From: Dryocosmus kuriphilus
Lineage: Eukaryota; Arthropoda; Insecta; Hymenoptera; Cynipidae
Assembly (NCBI GenBank): GCA_038277395.1
Contig: CM076190.1
Span: forward strand, 125,952,197 to 126,016,196
DNA: 64,000 nucleotides
Direction: 5' to 3'
Shown: positions 31,219-42,151 of the stretch, in pieces
Layout of the letters: every line of letters begins with the position of its first letter
Position numbering within the stretch: the stretch's first letter is position 1
Translations under genes and position numbers: made by a program
The notes under the pieces: generated by a model
The model's database searches: none
What the model was told of the DNA's origin: nothing
Seen by the model: only the letters and a program-made list of their open reading frames with translations

Positions 31219-31660
31219 TCCTTCTACTCTATAAAAAAAGTCTTGCGCGGTGACTGCGAATATAGTATAAGGAAGAATAAAGCTCCCACCAGTTTACTCG
31301 CGGAGCTCACGCGCGTCACATCTATAGATATATTTTCTGTGTATAATCGTCGCTGCTTTAACGTGCTGATTGCGTCATGCATCCGAGGCAAAAACTTTCG
31401 AAACAAGAAAGGAGAAATCGATTAATTGAGCGGACGAGGAAGGCTGCAATTAAACGAAAGGAGTTAGGAAGAAGAAAAGACCAAGCTTTAAATGCGGAGC
31501 TGGTTGAGATAATCTTTTTTTTCCTAATTAAAATAAAAGAACTAAAATTAAGAATTAAATTAACAAAATTTAATAAGAAATAGTATTTATTACAGAATAC
31601 TGACAGGAATACACCCGAGTGGGGTTGGCGAGAAAAGCGAGCAGGGGGCAGAGCCCCTAG
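31219..31660 (+). mobile_element. Small non-autonomous Helitron
   Basis: It starts TCCTTCTACTCTATAAAAAAAG directly after an A and ends CTAG directly before a T, matching the canonical Helitron layout A|TC...CTAG|T. A short hairpin (AGGGGGC, AGA, GCCCCT) sits at the 3' end just before the terminus, and no terminal inverted repeats or target duplication are needed. At 442 bp it cannot encode the Rep-helicase. An open frame at 31377-31583 begins with a very basic segment (LSKQERRNRLIERTRKAAIK) that may be the start of a captured or ancestral helicase ORF. Confidence 0.75.
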
Positions 31661-31712
31661 TATATATATATGTTGTAAAAAAAATTCGCCGTCGCATCGC
31701 CGCTGTGTATAT

Positions 31713-33499
31713 TAGGGTTGCTTCCGCAGGGATCCAAAAAAATACATGGGATTTTACATGGGAAACCGATGATTTTCATAAAAATGAAGTAAACATTTCT
31801 GGGTTTATAGTTAGCTTTCGGGAAATTATCAGAACTTTTTTGGGACTTTTCAAGAAATAATTTGTGATAAACAACTTTACATTTTTACCCCCCTCCCCCC
31901 TGCCTTTTCCTGAAGAGCCGAAAAATGCCCCGAAAAACTGAAATGGACATTTTTGCCAAAAATTGGCACAAAAGTGTTTTGTTTTTCTACTTCCTCACTA
32001 TAACTTGTTTCTCGATAGTCACATATTTTTTGTACCTGTTAACTAGTTTTTTATTGTTTAAGCAAATTAAATTTATTTAAATAATTTGTTTTTTCCTGGC
32101 AACATATCAGGAGGTAATTTTTTACAAAAAAAAGATACAAAAAGATTGTTTAAAAAAATACAAATTTGTTGCAAAAATAGTAACATAACATCTGATTTTC
32201 GTAAATATCTAATTATTTATTTATTTATTTATTTATTTAAACATTGAACGGGCAACGCCCTTTATTACATAAAAAAAAAAGAAAAAAATAGGAACTAAAT
32301 ATACTGGCTAGTCAGCGTATAGAAACGGCACACTGTTAGTCTCTTAGTAACGCTGAGAGACTATTCTTAAACCTTAATAAATTTGAATCGAAGAAATCTA
32401 TTTCCGGAAAGTGGTTAGCTTTTTTACAAATTCGTGTGAGAGTACTATTCCCGCCATAATTTGTTCGATGGAAAGGAACTCTAAAGGTAGAGGTTGAGCC
32501 TCTGAGAGATAGAGAAGGAGCAGAGAACGAGATCAGGGCTAGAATTTGTGGTGAATCGATATGACCGTTAATTACATTATAGAGAAAACGCAAATCTGCT
32601 GTTACAAGACGGGATTGCATTGAAGGTATGTTTAAGGTAGTTCGTAGTTCAGTATAATTGTGGTCAAATCTATTCCTATATATACCAAGCTGCCAAGCTA
32701 CAAATCTGAGAAATCTGTTTTGAACGCGTTCAATTCTCATCATATGATCCGCGTAGAACGGTGACCAGATGATGGAAGCCGTCTCAAGATGAGGTCTGAC
32801 TAGCGAGAAATAGAGTGTTTTAAGAACTAAAAGATTATGAAAGGACTTAGATGTTCTAATAATGAAACCTAATGTTTTGAGTGCTTTATTCACAATCATA
32901 GATAAATGATCAAGGTAAGTTAGGGCAAAGTCAAGGATGACACCTAGATCTTTCACAAAGAGAACTCTATCCAACAGTTGTCCTTCGATGTTATAAAAGA
33001 ATCTAATTAGCCTCCTCTTTCTTGTGAATGAGATAGTTTGGCATTTTTTTATATTTAAGGGCATGTTATATATTATTATATATATATATATATATATATT
33101 TGTTTTAAACAATGTAAAACTGCTTGAAACATAAATAGGTATTTCTAACAATGTCTGATTGTCCGGTTAAGCACAAAAAATTACCTCCTGATGAGTCAGG
33201 AAATGAAAATTATTTAAACAAATTTAAATTCTTTATACAATTAAAAATTCATTGAGAAAAGATCAAAAATATGTATCTTATCGAATAACAACAAGTTATA
33301 GTGTGAAAATGGAAAAGCAAAGCTCTTTTGTGCCAATTTTAGTCGAAGTTGTCCATTTCCTTGAAAACTTCCAAAAAATTTCTGATAATTTCCCGAAAGC
33401 TAACTATAAACCCAGATATGTGTGCCTCATTTTTCTAAAAATCATCGTTTTCCCATGAAAAATCCCATGTATTTTTCGGGGCCCTTGCGGCAGCACTAA
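31713..33499. repeat. Inverted-repeat element enclosing a LINE fragment
   Basis: The left arm (31713-32125) and right arm (33174-33499) are inverted copies. TGCTTCCGCAGGGATCC pairs with the block ending CCCTTGCGGCAGCA. AAAATACATGGGATTTTACA pairs with its near-complement at 33450-33475. GGGTTTATAGTTAGCTTTCG pairs with CGAAAGCTAACTATAAACCC. TCAGGAGGTAATTTTTT pairs with AAAAAATTACCTCCTGA. Arms differ by indels. The middle is occupied by a separate LINE fragment, so the original foldback element was probably split by that insertion. Confidence 0.8.
32217..33075 (-). pseudogene. 5'-truncated LINE (jockey/CR1-like) with (TAAA)n tail
   Basis: The minus-strand frame 33151-32336 is open and, from about residue 30 on, resembles the C-terminal RT region of jockey/CR1-type LINEs: NIKKCQTISFTRKR, VKDLGVILD, LKTLYFSLVRPHLETASIIW and RIERVQNRFLRFVAW. 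The catalytic RT core and endonuclease are missing, as expected for 5' truncation during target-primed insertion. The 3' end shows AATAAAGGGCGTTGCCCGTT followed by five TAAA units at about 32217-32240. The first ~28 codons of the open frame come from a TA-repeat and are not element sequence. No stop interrupts the retained part. Confidence 0.75.
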
Positions 33500-33563
33500 G
33501 AATCATTTTTAAAAAAGCAGAAGAGCTTTCTCAGTTTAGAGAAAAATTTTAAAGGCAGATATA

Positions 33564-33757
33564 TGTCATGTCCACCGCGCCTATAGTATTGATTAGAGAT
33601 CACAGCGCCTACTCTAGAGTATTGATTTATGTAATATTTATGTATAGGCCGACCCACCAGTTCCTTCCTTGTACTCAAACCGAATAAATGTATATAGGTC
33701 GGTGCTTGGCTTATTCAAAAAAACTAAAATTGTTAAGAAATTCATTTCGGCATAACA
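33564..33757 (+). repeat. Candidate 5' LTR of an errantivirus-like provirus
   Basis: It starts TGTCATGTCC and ends CATAACA. Its 3' half, AATAAATGTATATAGGTCGG through TTCATTTCGGCATAACA, closely matches 44517-44607. Directly after it lies TTTTTGACGATCCTGACAGG, which resembles tRNA primer-binding sites of Ty3/gypsy elements. The upstream halves of the two LTRs differ in length (194 against 145 bp), so they may be from related copies and not one insertion. Confidence 0.5.
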
Positions 33758-34369
33758 TTTTTGACGATCCTGACAGGATAGGCGCTTCGATTTTCAAAAT
33801 CTACCGATTTACAAACAGAAATTCAAATAAGTACCTGTATCTGAAAGAGTGAAAGTGAACTTGGAATCTACAGATTAAAGAAACTGATGCGTGTAAAGAA
33901 ATCTGGAATCTACGGGTACCAGTAGCTGAATAAAAGAGAATAAAGCAAAATCCATGGAATTGTTTTATTAAGGGAGAACTTCAGAAACTCTACGGATTTC
34001 TGTAAGTAAGTAAGTACTTTCCCTTCACATATGTATCTAGTTGCTGAATTGAGTAGGCACTATACAACGTAAGTACTGGTTTGAAGGAAAACTTAAAAAG
34101 TGAAAAGGATTAAAAAGTGAAAGGCTGCGCAAACCGGCAGTAATACCCTACGAGGCCCGTAATCAGGCGGAAGATGCATCTGCGTAGAAGTAAGCTGAGA
34201 GAGCCAACGCCCCGAAATCAGATGGATAGCAGCAGTGGAAGCCGCACTTACGTGGAAACACAGCGTTGCAACTCGATCAATAGCAGCAATGGTGGGAGTA
34301 GCACCACCTGGAGGCAACGACCTAACACCTACCACCTACTCGCAACGAATCGATGGTACCAGCAGGAGG
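33758..34369 (+). other. Probable provirus leader and gag-proximal region
   Basis: It follows the primer-site-like sequence. A GTAAGTAAGTAAG donor-like sequence occurs near 34001. A 99-codon frame at 34174-34473, Ser/Arg/Asn-rich, runs into the palindrome and ends at a GTAAGTAAATA donor-like site. It could be a relic gag start, but no conserved capsid block was recognised. Confidence 0.3.
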
Positions 34370-35129
34370 AGTACCACCCCCTGATCACTAGAAGCAACCC
34401 TGACCTAGGTAAGGAAAGTGAAGTCTACGGTCGACACTCACCATTATCGCAAGGTCAGTTCCACTGTAAGTAAATACAGTATTAAAATAAAAATAACAGA
34501 GTATAAAAAATAAAATACAATATTGTAGTAGTGAATATATACACGGTGTGCCATTTTAATCTATCACCCCAAATATCTATTAAAATACTTTATCTACGAA
34601 AAAATGATTCGCACAAAGGTTAACCATGACCGAGGGGGACAGAGGACTGTACCATCAATTTTGACCTTGAGGTCAATTTTGAAGGTCATTTGAGGGTCAA
34701 GATGACTTTTTAAAATGGAAACTCCTATTTTTGACTCCGGATTTGAGAAGAGCGGAAAATTCTACGTCAAAAATGTCTCATGACAAAGTTGCTTTTATGA
34801 CCTTAGAAAGGTCAAATATCAAGGTAAAGTGTCTAAAAAGGGTCATATGCTCTTTTTTGAATTAATTGGTTTTCTGAGAATAGCAAACGTTCAAGATGCT
34901 TTTGACAAGTCGATAGAATATAAAAGTGTGGACCACCTTGACCATCTTGACCTGCAGGTAAATTGTCAAGGTCATTTAAAGGTTAAAAGTCAAAAAAAGT
35001 TTTTTCAAGAGAAGTAAAATGAAGGGCAACTGTTTAAAACGCTCTTAGAACCTTACTTTTAGCGTTCCCCGGAAACAACGACGTGGCCGTAGTAGGTTCT
35101 GTTTCCTTTGAGGTGCTTATTTACCGTGA

Positions 35130-35230
35130 GTCCCCTTGCCTCTCACGTTTGGGGTGCTTGTTTATCATGAGTCCCCTTGCCTCTCACGTTTGGGGTGCTT
35201 GTTTACCGTGAGTCCCCTTGCCTTGGGGTG
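35130..35230. repeat. 41-bp subterminal minisatellite, left arm (about 2.5 units)
   Basis: Units read GGGGTGCTTGTTTACC, GTGAGTCCCCTTGCCTCTCA, CGTTT. The inverted version, with about four units, occupies about 36870-37035 in the right arm. The different copy number on the two sides shows independent expansion or contraction. Confidence 0.85.
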
Positions 35231-35239
35231 GGCATTGAG

Positions 35240-35695
35240 CATTCGTTTGGTTTTTTATTTCAACTATTTTCGTGACGATATTCACTTCATTCTCCGCTTT
35301 TTTATTCCGTTGAGAAAACTAGTCGCATGTAGTGTTCTTTTCTTTCGATAATCGAACTTTTTCTGATTATCCATTTTGTTTTCATAATACATATTAGAAA
35401 AGGTTTTGGTATAGTTTTCGAAACATTGAATTCGTTTCTCGATTTTCGTATGTTTCTTCATAGTACGTGTAAGCATTCATTTGTTTTGGTATTTCAACTG
35501 TTTTAGCGACGACGCTCACTTCATTCTCCGCTTTGTTTTTCGGTTGAAAAGGCTGGTCGCGTGTTGTGTTATCTTCTTTCGATAATGATACTTTTGTAGG
35601 ATTATTTACTTTTTTTACAGAATATCAATAAAAGCTTTGGCATAGTCCTCAGAACATTTACACCGTTTCTCGATTTTCGTGCTTTTTTTTTTTGT
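35240..35695. repeat. Tandem duplication of about 230 bp inside the DD41D element
   Basis: 35240-35465 and 35475-35695 share blocks in the same order: ATTTCAACT, CTTCATTCTCCGCTTT, CTTTCGATAAT, AAAAGGTTTTGGTATAGT-like, and CGTTTCTCGATTTTCGT. Sequence has diverged by substitutions and small indels. It lies upstream of the transposase start and may have been promoter or 5' UTR sequence. Confidence 0.75.
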
Positions 35696-35788
35696 AATCG
35701 TATGTTCATTATTTAAACTTGCTTTTATTATTAAAGCTTAATTTATTAGTCAAACTTTTTATGCTAGGTTTCAAACAAATTTCGCAAT

Positions 35789-36853
35789 ATGGCTGATTAC
35801 TTACCTACTGAAATCGTTGATATGATACTAATTTAAGGGGAATTTCACGTTAACTACGCCGCTGCATCAAGAGTTTACTCTGAATGGTTTCCAGATAGAA
35901 GACATCGTTCCAGACTAACAATAAAAATTTTGACTGAAAGAGCTCGCAATGGGATTCTTCTTCGTGAACGTCAACATAAAGAGTACGACGAAAATGATGC
36001 ACGAGCTCTAACTGTTCCAGCAGCCGTTCATATTGATCCACAAATCAGTACTCGACAAATTGAAAGAGAGACTGGTATACTACGTACATCAGTATCAAGA
36101 ATTTTAAGATCTCTGAACTATCATGCTTACCACATTACTCTAACGCAAGCCCTCAGGCCCCATAATATTTTAGCGCGTTTTAATTTTTGTCAATGGGCTT
36201 TGCAGATGGTACAGAATGATCCTAGTTTTTTGTATATGTACTTTTCTCATATGAAAGTCAATTCTACAGCGATGGACAGCTCAATAGACATAACTGTCAT
36301 TATTGGTCGGACGAAAATCCTCACTGGTACAGACCGATGGATCATCGACATCGATGGAGTGTTATGGTGTGGTGCGGAATAGTAAATGGCTATGTAATTG
36401 GACCCTACTTTTTTGACGGAAACGTTGACGGACATACGTACTTAGAGTTGTTAAGGGACCATTTACCAGGACTATTGGAGAATGTTAACTTAGCAACAAG
36501 ACAAAGAATGTGGTTTCAACAAGATGGCGCTCCGCCACATTTTGCACTCATCATATACGTGAGTTTTTGAACTTACAATTCAATGAGAGATGGATTGGAA
36601 GAGGAGGTCCAATCGAATGGCCCGCCTGCTCACCAGATCTAACATCACCTAATTTTTTCTATAGGGTTATATTAAAAATGTAGTGTTTGCTCAGCGACCT
36701 ACAACAAGAGAAGATCTGATGGAAAGGATTCGGACAGCCTGCGCAGCCATTTCTCGAGAAACTTTGCTCAAAACTGTACACGGTTTTGAAAGACGTCTAC
36801 GTTTGTGTCTTGAAGCTAATGGAGAGCATTTTGAACATTTCATCCATGGCTGA
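35789..36853 (+). pseudogene. DD41D-type transposase of the second element, inactivated
   Basis: It begins ATGGCTGATTAC (MADYLPTEIVDMI) and meets a TAA at 35834-35836, with the same frame resuming after it. Recognisable parts are RNGILLRERQHKEYDENDAR, HIDPQISTRQIERETGILRT with HTH character, then, after frame breaks near 36240, VMVWCGIVNGYVIGPYFFDG, WFQQDGAPPHF (second catalytic Asp kept) and, after another break, WPACSPDLTSPNFF. The last catalytic Asp is replaced by Asn (AAT at 36651-36653). It ends with LRLCLEANGEHFEHFIHG. It is related to, but clearly different from, the transposase at 13983-15018. It is non-functional. Confidence 0.8.
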
Positions 36854-37772
36854 TTGTAACACAGGTAGCAATAGTGAGAGGCAAGGGGACTCACGACAAA
36901 TAAGCACCCCAGACGTGAGAGGCAAGGAGGCTCACGGTAAACAAGCACCCCACACGTGAGAGGCAAGGGGACTCACGGTAAACAAGCACCCCAAACGTGA
37001 GATGCAAGTGGTCTCACGGTAAATAAGCACCCCAAAGGAAACAGAACCTACTACGTCCACGTCGTTGTTTCCAGGTGACGCTAAAAGTAAGGTTCTAAGG
37101 GCTTTTTAAACAGTTGCCCTTCATTTTACTTGTCTTGAAAAGACTTTTTGACTTTTAACCTTTAAATGACCTTGAAAATTTACCTGCAGGTCAAGATGGT
37201 CAAGGTGGTTCACACTTTTACATTCTATCGACTTGTTAAAAGCATCTTGAACGTTTGCTATTCTCAGAAAACCAATTAATTCAAAAAAAGAGCATATGAC
37301 CCTTTTTAGACACTTTACCTTGATATTTGACCTTTCTAAGGTCATAAAAGCAACTTTGTCATGAGACATTTTTGACGTAGAATTTTCCGCTCTTCTCAAA
37401 TCCGGAGTCAAAAATAGGAGTTTCCATTTTAAAAAGTCATCTTGACCCTCAAATGACCTTCAAAATTGACCTCAAGGTCAAAATTGATGGTACAGTCCTC
37501 TGTCCCCCTCGGTCATGGTTAACCTTTGTGCGAATCATTTTTTCGTAGATAAAGTATTTTAAAAGATATTTGGGGTGATAGATTAAAATGGCACACCGTG
37601 TATATATTCACTACTACAATATTGTATTTTATTTTTTATACTCTGTTATTTTTATTTTAATACTGTATTTACTTACAGTGGAACTGACCTTGCGATAATG
37701 GTGAGTGTCGACCGTAGACTTCACTTTCCTTACCTAGGTCAGGGTTGCTTCTAGTGATCAGAGGGTGGTACT

Positions 37773-38339
37773 GTATGGGATTTAATGTTGTAAATCTGAT
37801 ATATGCATATGTCGGTATAAGACATATAATATTATATCGTGGATATCACACATCAGACACACTTGCATTCAACGAGTATAGGGACAAACTAAAAATATAC
37901 GAAACTGACGAGACTTCGGACAGTGACTTATTCTTACCGTTAAATACCTGTTATAAATTTAACGAATACCCGCAAAAGGTATCGCGAGAGAGAGAGATCT
38001 AATAAAAAGAGATGTGGCGGTGGAGTTTGAGAACGCGATATAGGGTGGTGCACGAGCGCCACCTCGATATAGGAGAAAACGCGGGGGTTTTTCGCGGTGT
38101 GGGGATGTGAGAGAACGAAAGTAAAAGGGAGGAGTCGCATCGCGGAGCGATGCGCGATTTTGGTTGTTGTTCAGGGCGCACAATGCCCTTTCTTTGAGTT
38201 TAATAAACCTAATTGCTTTTGTACTAAGTGACGTTTTATCTGAGTAACCTGAGAAGCTCCCGAGACGATTCTCGAGTATTAGAATCGTTTCTAACATACC
38301 CTATACCAAACAGCGATTAAGTTTCGATCAAATTCCCCA
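37773..38339 (+). repeat. LTR-like segment upstream of the gag-like ORF
   Basis: A stretch from TGTTGTAAATC (37788) to TCTAACA (about 38296) has TG...CA ends, an AATAAA at about 38200 and GC-rich hairpin-forming blocks (GTCGCATCGCGGAGCGATGC). It immediately precedes the ATG at 38340. It does not resemble the candidate LTRs at 33564 or 44463, so it may belong to a different element or not be an LTR. The frame at 37745-38002 has no recognised domain. Confidence 0.3.
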
Positions 38340-38600
38340 ATGCAAATAGAACCTTCCCTTTATTCACTTCAAGATTCAATAAGCCAAGTAAAAGCCCTGT
38401 TGAACCAAGTTGTGGTTAATCATGATATATTAAATAAAGAAAATCAAAACAGAATAGAAGAAATTAATAAATTAGCACAAATAATAAGAATAGAAGCCAA
38501 AGTTGTCATCGACAGAGACAAACCGGAAATGGGAGAGGACGACACACCCGAGGAGCAAGAAGCCATAGCTAATAGGCGCAAGAGAAATCAGGAAATTTGA
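38340..38600 (+). pseudogene. Gag-like N-terminal fragment
   Basis: An 86-codon frame starting at 38340 is predicted to be coiled-coil-like (SQVKALLNQVVVNHDILNKE and following) and acidic toward the end (GEDDTPEEQEA). It lies just upstream of the gypsy pol remnant in the same orientation. Capsid, nucleocapsid and protease regions expected next are missing, so a deletion joins this fragment to the RT region near 38740. Gag identity is inferred from position only. Confidence 0.35.
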
Positions 38601-40882
38601 GAAAAGAAAGAAAAAGAAACAATGGAAGCAAACTAAGCGATAAGACATGAAGAAGAAACTCTTAAAGCAAGATAAATACTCGACACTATCACAGTTTTAA
38701 ACGAAAAAGACAAGAAACAATTAGGAAACTTATAACAAAATACCAAGAAGTATTCACACTACCCGGTGAACCACTCCCTTGTACCAACCTCACGGAACAC
38801 GAAATTATACTTAACAGCGGAAAAATAATCAATTTACGTTCTCATAAGTTACCTGAAAAAATCGCGAATTCTTATTGGAAGAAACCAACAAACTCTTGGA
38901 AAAAGGAATAATAAGAGAATCACAATCACCTTTTAATTCACCACTATGGGTTGTACCTAAAACAGGCAACAAACTCCGAATGGTAATTGATTACAGGCAA
39001 ATTAACAACGATACGGACCAAGACGCTTACCAACTCCCAATGATGGACGATATCGTACACCAGTTAGGAAAGACGAAATTCTTTTCAGCTTTCGACTTCA
39101 GTGCAGGATTCCACCAAATACCCATGAATGAGTAATGTAAAGAATACACAGCATTCTCTACATCACAGGGACACTTTGAATATAATCGAATGCCTTTTGG
39201 TTTAAAAAATGCATCGGCAACTTTACAACGAATGATGGACAGAGCTCTTCACGGCTTAATTGAAAAACATTGTTTTGTTTATATTGACGATATAGTGATC
39301 TTTGGAAACGTCCTCAAAGAACATAATGAAAACTTGCAACTGGTACTACAACGAATTCAAGAACTAGGTCTGAAACTCGGACCCACTGAATGCGAATATT
39401 TGAAACCAGAGTTAGAATACCTTGGACACATCATAACAGCCAATGGAGTTAAACCCAACCCCGAAAAATTAGAGCCAATAAAGGATTTTAAACCATTGAG
39501 AAACGTTAAGGACGTACAGTCATTCTTAGGTTTAGCAAGTTATTATAGAAAATTTATGAAGAACTTTTCTAGTATAGCAAGACCATTGACTAAACTAACA
39601 CAAAAAGAAAATTATATTTGATTGGACCCGAAAATGTGAGGAAGCATTTAAAACCCTAAAAAACGCTCTAACAACAGCACCAGTCTTAAGATTCCCTAAC
39701 TTTAAAGAAAAATTTATTTTAACTACTGATGAATCCAACCAAGGACTAGGGTCAGTACTTTCGCAGAACGGAGACCTTTGCTTGTTTATCTCTAGAACCC
39801 TTAACATAGCCGTAGAAAATTACAGCACCTCAGAAAAAGAACTACTAGCTATAGTTTGGGCTGTTAAATGACTCAGACAATACCTACTTGGAAATACCTT
39901 TAAAATTCAAACGGACCATGAAGCTTTAGGATGGTTACACAATGTATAAGACCCAAGCTCAAGGCTACTTCGATGGAGACTAAGACTCGAAGAGTATAGA
40001 TATGAGATTGAATACGTTAAAGGTAAGGAGAATAGAGTAGCGGACTGCTCATCAAGACTCTTTCCTATAAATTCAAAAGATATACTCTCCCAATCCCAAG
40101 ACGAAATTGATACAGAAAGCGAAACAGACGAAGTAGAAACCTATGTCACCCTGGTAATTACTGAAGATCGAGTACTAGCCAAAGAGGGAAAAATCAAAAT
40201 ACGACAAAGACAAATGCGTGAACAAATGCGAAAACTCTGATAATACAACAGAAAGTGAGCAAACACCACCTCAATCTTCCAGTGGCGACCTGATTTATTA
40301 CGAATTTATAAACTGGCGACTAGACCCAACACCAGGTAAAGTTAAGACTAAACCTAATGCTACAGGAATGTTATGGAAAGAAGTCACAAAAGAAGATATA
40401 TTTCAATGAAGAAGAATGATTAAGGAAACTAAATTGGATCATAGAAGAAATTGCAAACAGAGAAATAACCATCATACGACTGCTATTTCGGGATCCCCTC
40501 AATACACCTATTGAAAAGGAACCACTACAAGAGATGATTGAATTCCTCTCCAATTATTACCCACACTTGAACTTCCATATGTGTTTCACTAACAAAAGGG
40601 AATTGAAAAAGAAGAAAGAAGAACTATAATAAAAGAATCTCACTCAAATCACTTAGGAGAAAGGAACACAACAGAACAAGCACGCAAAATTGCCCGTTAG
40701 CTTGGTATGGACAATGATATAGAAGAATACGTTAAGAAATGCCCGATATGTCAACTCCAGGAAACAGTCAGGATCAAGAATCAAGCTGAATCTATAATAC
40801 CAGATATCCCACTCAAACCAAACGATAAAATTGCATTGGGCGTTTTCAGACCTTTGCCAGAAACACACAAATTGAACAAGTA

Positions 40883-42151
40883 CAGTCTGTTAAGTAAGAG
40901 CGTATACAGCATTACTCGCAGCAGGTAAGTGATACACACCTGAACCTTTTTTTAGTATGTAGAGGGAACCTTTGCCCTTGGCGCAATTGTATTAGTAGCG
41001 AGTCCAATCACCACCAGCATCAATAATGGCTTGACATCTGCGAGGCATACTTTCTACCAAATTTTCGGCGTATTCGGAAGGAAGGGCTTTCCAGATGAGT
41101 CGAATTTGTCGAGAAAGCTGCTGTAGAGTAAACACCTGTTTTCCGCGAAGCTTCTGTTTAATGTGTAAGCCCAGACGTTTTCGATGGGATTGGCATCAGG
41201 CGATTGTGAAGGCCAGTCTAATGTGACGATGTTATTTTCCCGTTTCCAGTCAGTACAGAAGCGGCTGCGGTGTCTCGGGTCATTGTCTTCCTGCAAGATC
41301 CAGTCCTCGTTTTTTGCGACAAATTGACGTACGGCAGTCGGTAGTAAGGCTTTCTCATAAATTTTGACCATTTTGGAAGTATTGAGGTTTTCGGTAAAAA
41401 GATGCAAAACGCCAAAACCCTTTTTTGAAAAGCAGCCCCAAATATGAACTTTGATCGGATGCTTGACGGTGCGCTGGACAAACTGGTTTGGGGAGGAAGA
41501 ACAGGCCCGTGGTATAATCACAAATCCCCACACAGAAGCTTCATCAGAGAAAACTACGTTACTCCAGTCGCGGTCAATGTTTTCCTGTGCCCAGGCGAGT
41601 CGTCTGGCAACGCGCTTTCCGGACAACAGTGGCTTCTTCATGGTACTTCGCCATTTCAAATTATACGCGCGCAAATAGTCACGAATACTTACGTACGATA
41701 TGTCTAGTCCTTTCCGCTTCAATTTTGCTTGACCTTGGCGTAAGGATAAGCCAGGATTCTTCGAAAACAAGGCCACAATCAGTTTTTCGTCCTTTGTTGA
41801 CACCTTCCCTCCTGAACCACGATCTGGAAGTTCGTCGACGTTTTTAAACTCTTTAAAGCGACGCACGCACTCTCCACAAACCCTCTCGACTTTTTAATAT
41901 ATTTGGCCGCCGCTGCATAGGACATTTTCGGCCCTCTTGGGTGCGTGCAGAGGAACACTGCCTCGAAGCGTTTTGCGTAAGTAGCGCTCATTGTGGTTTA
42001 TATGCTTCTCTGACAAAAGACCAACATCGAATGTAATTTTGTCAACATTCCGATAACGGCAAAGGCTCCCTCTACATACTAAAAAAAGGTTCAGGTCGGT
42101 ATCACTTACCGACTGCGAGTAATGCTGTATACGCTCTTACTTAACAGACTG
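40883..42151 (-). mobile_element. Tc1-type transposon inserted in the provirus integrase
   Basis: Terminal inverted repeats of about 90 bp begin CAGTCTGTTAAGTAAGAGCG on both ends and differ at only a few sites. The element is flanked by TA at 40881-40882 and 42152-42153. It is 1269 bp long. Removing the element and one TA rejoins the integrase reading frame on either side, so the provirus predates it. Confidence 0.95.
41054..41991 (-). pseudogene. Tc1-family DD34E transposase with two frameshifts
   Basis: The N-terminal frame from 41991 (MSATYAKRFEAVFLCTHPRG) contains a helix-turn-helix and shifts frame near 41875. The main frame 41866-41054 shows VVFSDEASVW (first Asp), LQEDNDPRHRS (second Asp, first D of DND), and DWPSQSPDANPIENVW with the Glu 34 residues later, so DD34E. 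Near 41170 the frame shifts again, replacing the expected C-terminus. Catalytic residues are all kept; only the two shifts inactivate it. The near-identical ends and few lesions suggest a relatively recent insertion. Confidence 0.9.

Larger units (their letters stand above)
34541..37602 (+). mobile_element. Second DD41D transposon, long inverted repeats, about 3.06 kb
   Basis: The ends TACACGGTGTGCCATTTTAA and its complement abut TATA. The arms match for hundreds of bases (34541 to about 35130, and about 36870 to 37602), including GACCGAGGGGGACAGAGGAC and its complement, and carry many TGACCTT/AAGGTCA motifs as in the element at 12866-15543. The inner ends of the arms contain a 41-bp minisatellite. 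The central part holds a degraded transposase and a ~230-bp tandem duplication. Confidence 0.85.
34370..37772. repeat. 3.4-kb imperfect palindrome: DD41D element plus inverted flanks
   Basis: Besides the element's own inverted repeats, 172 bases outside it on the left (34370-34541) recur in inverted form on the right (37602-37772), with nearly perfect identity: for example CTACGGTCGACACTCACCAT against its complement and CTGATCACTAGAAGCAACCC against its complement. An ordinary transposon insertion does not duplicate flanks in inverted orientation at this length. Confidence 0.85.

Noticed and set aside
34174..34473. 99-codon frame considered as an intact gag or host exon
   Set aside because: It runs into the palindrome, ends at a donor-like GTAAGT and lacks capsid or zinc-knuckle motifs.
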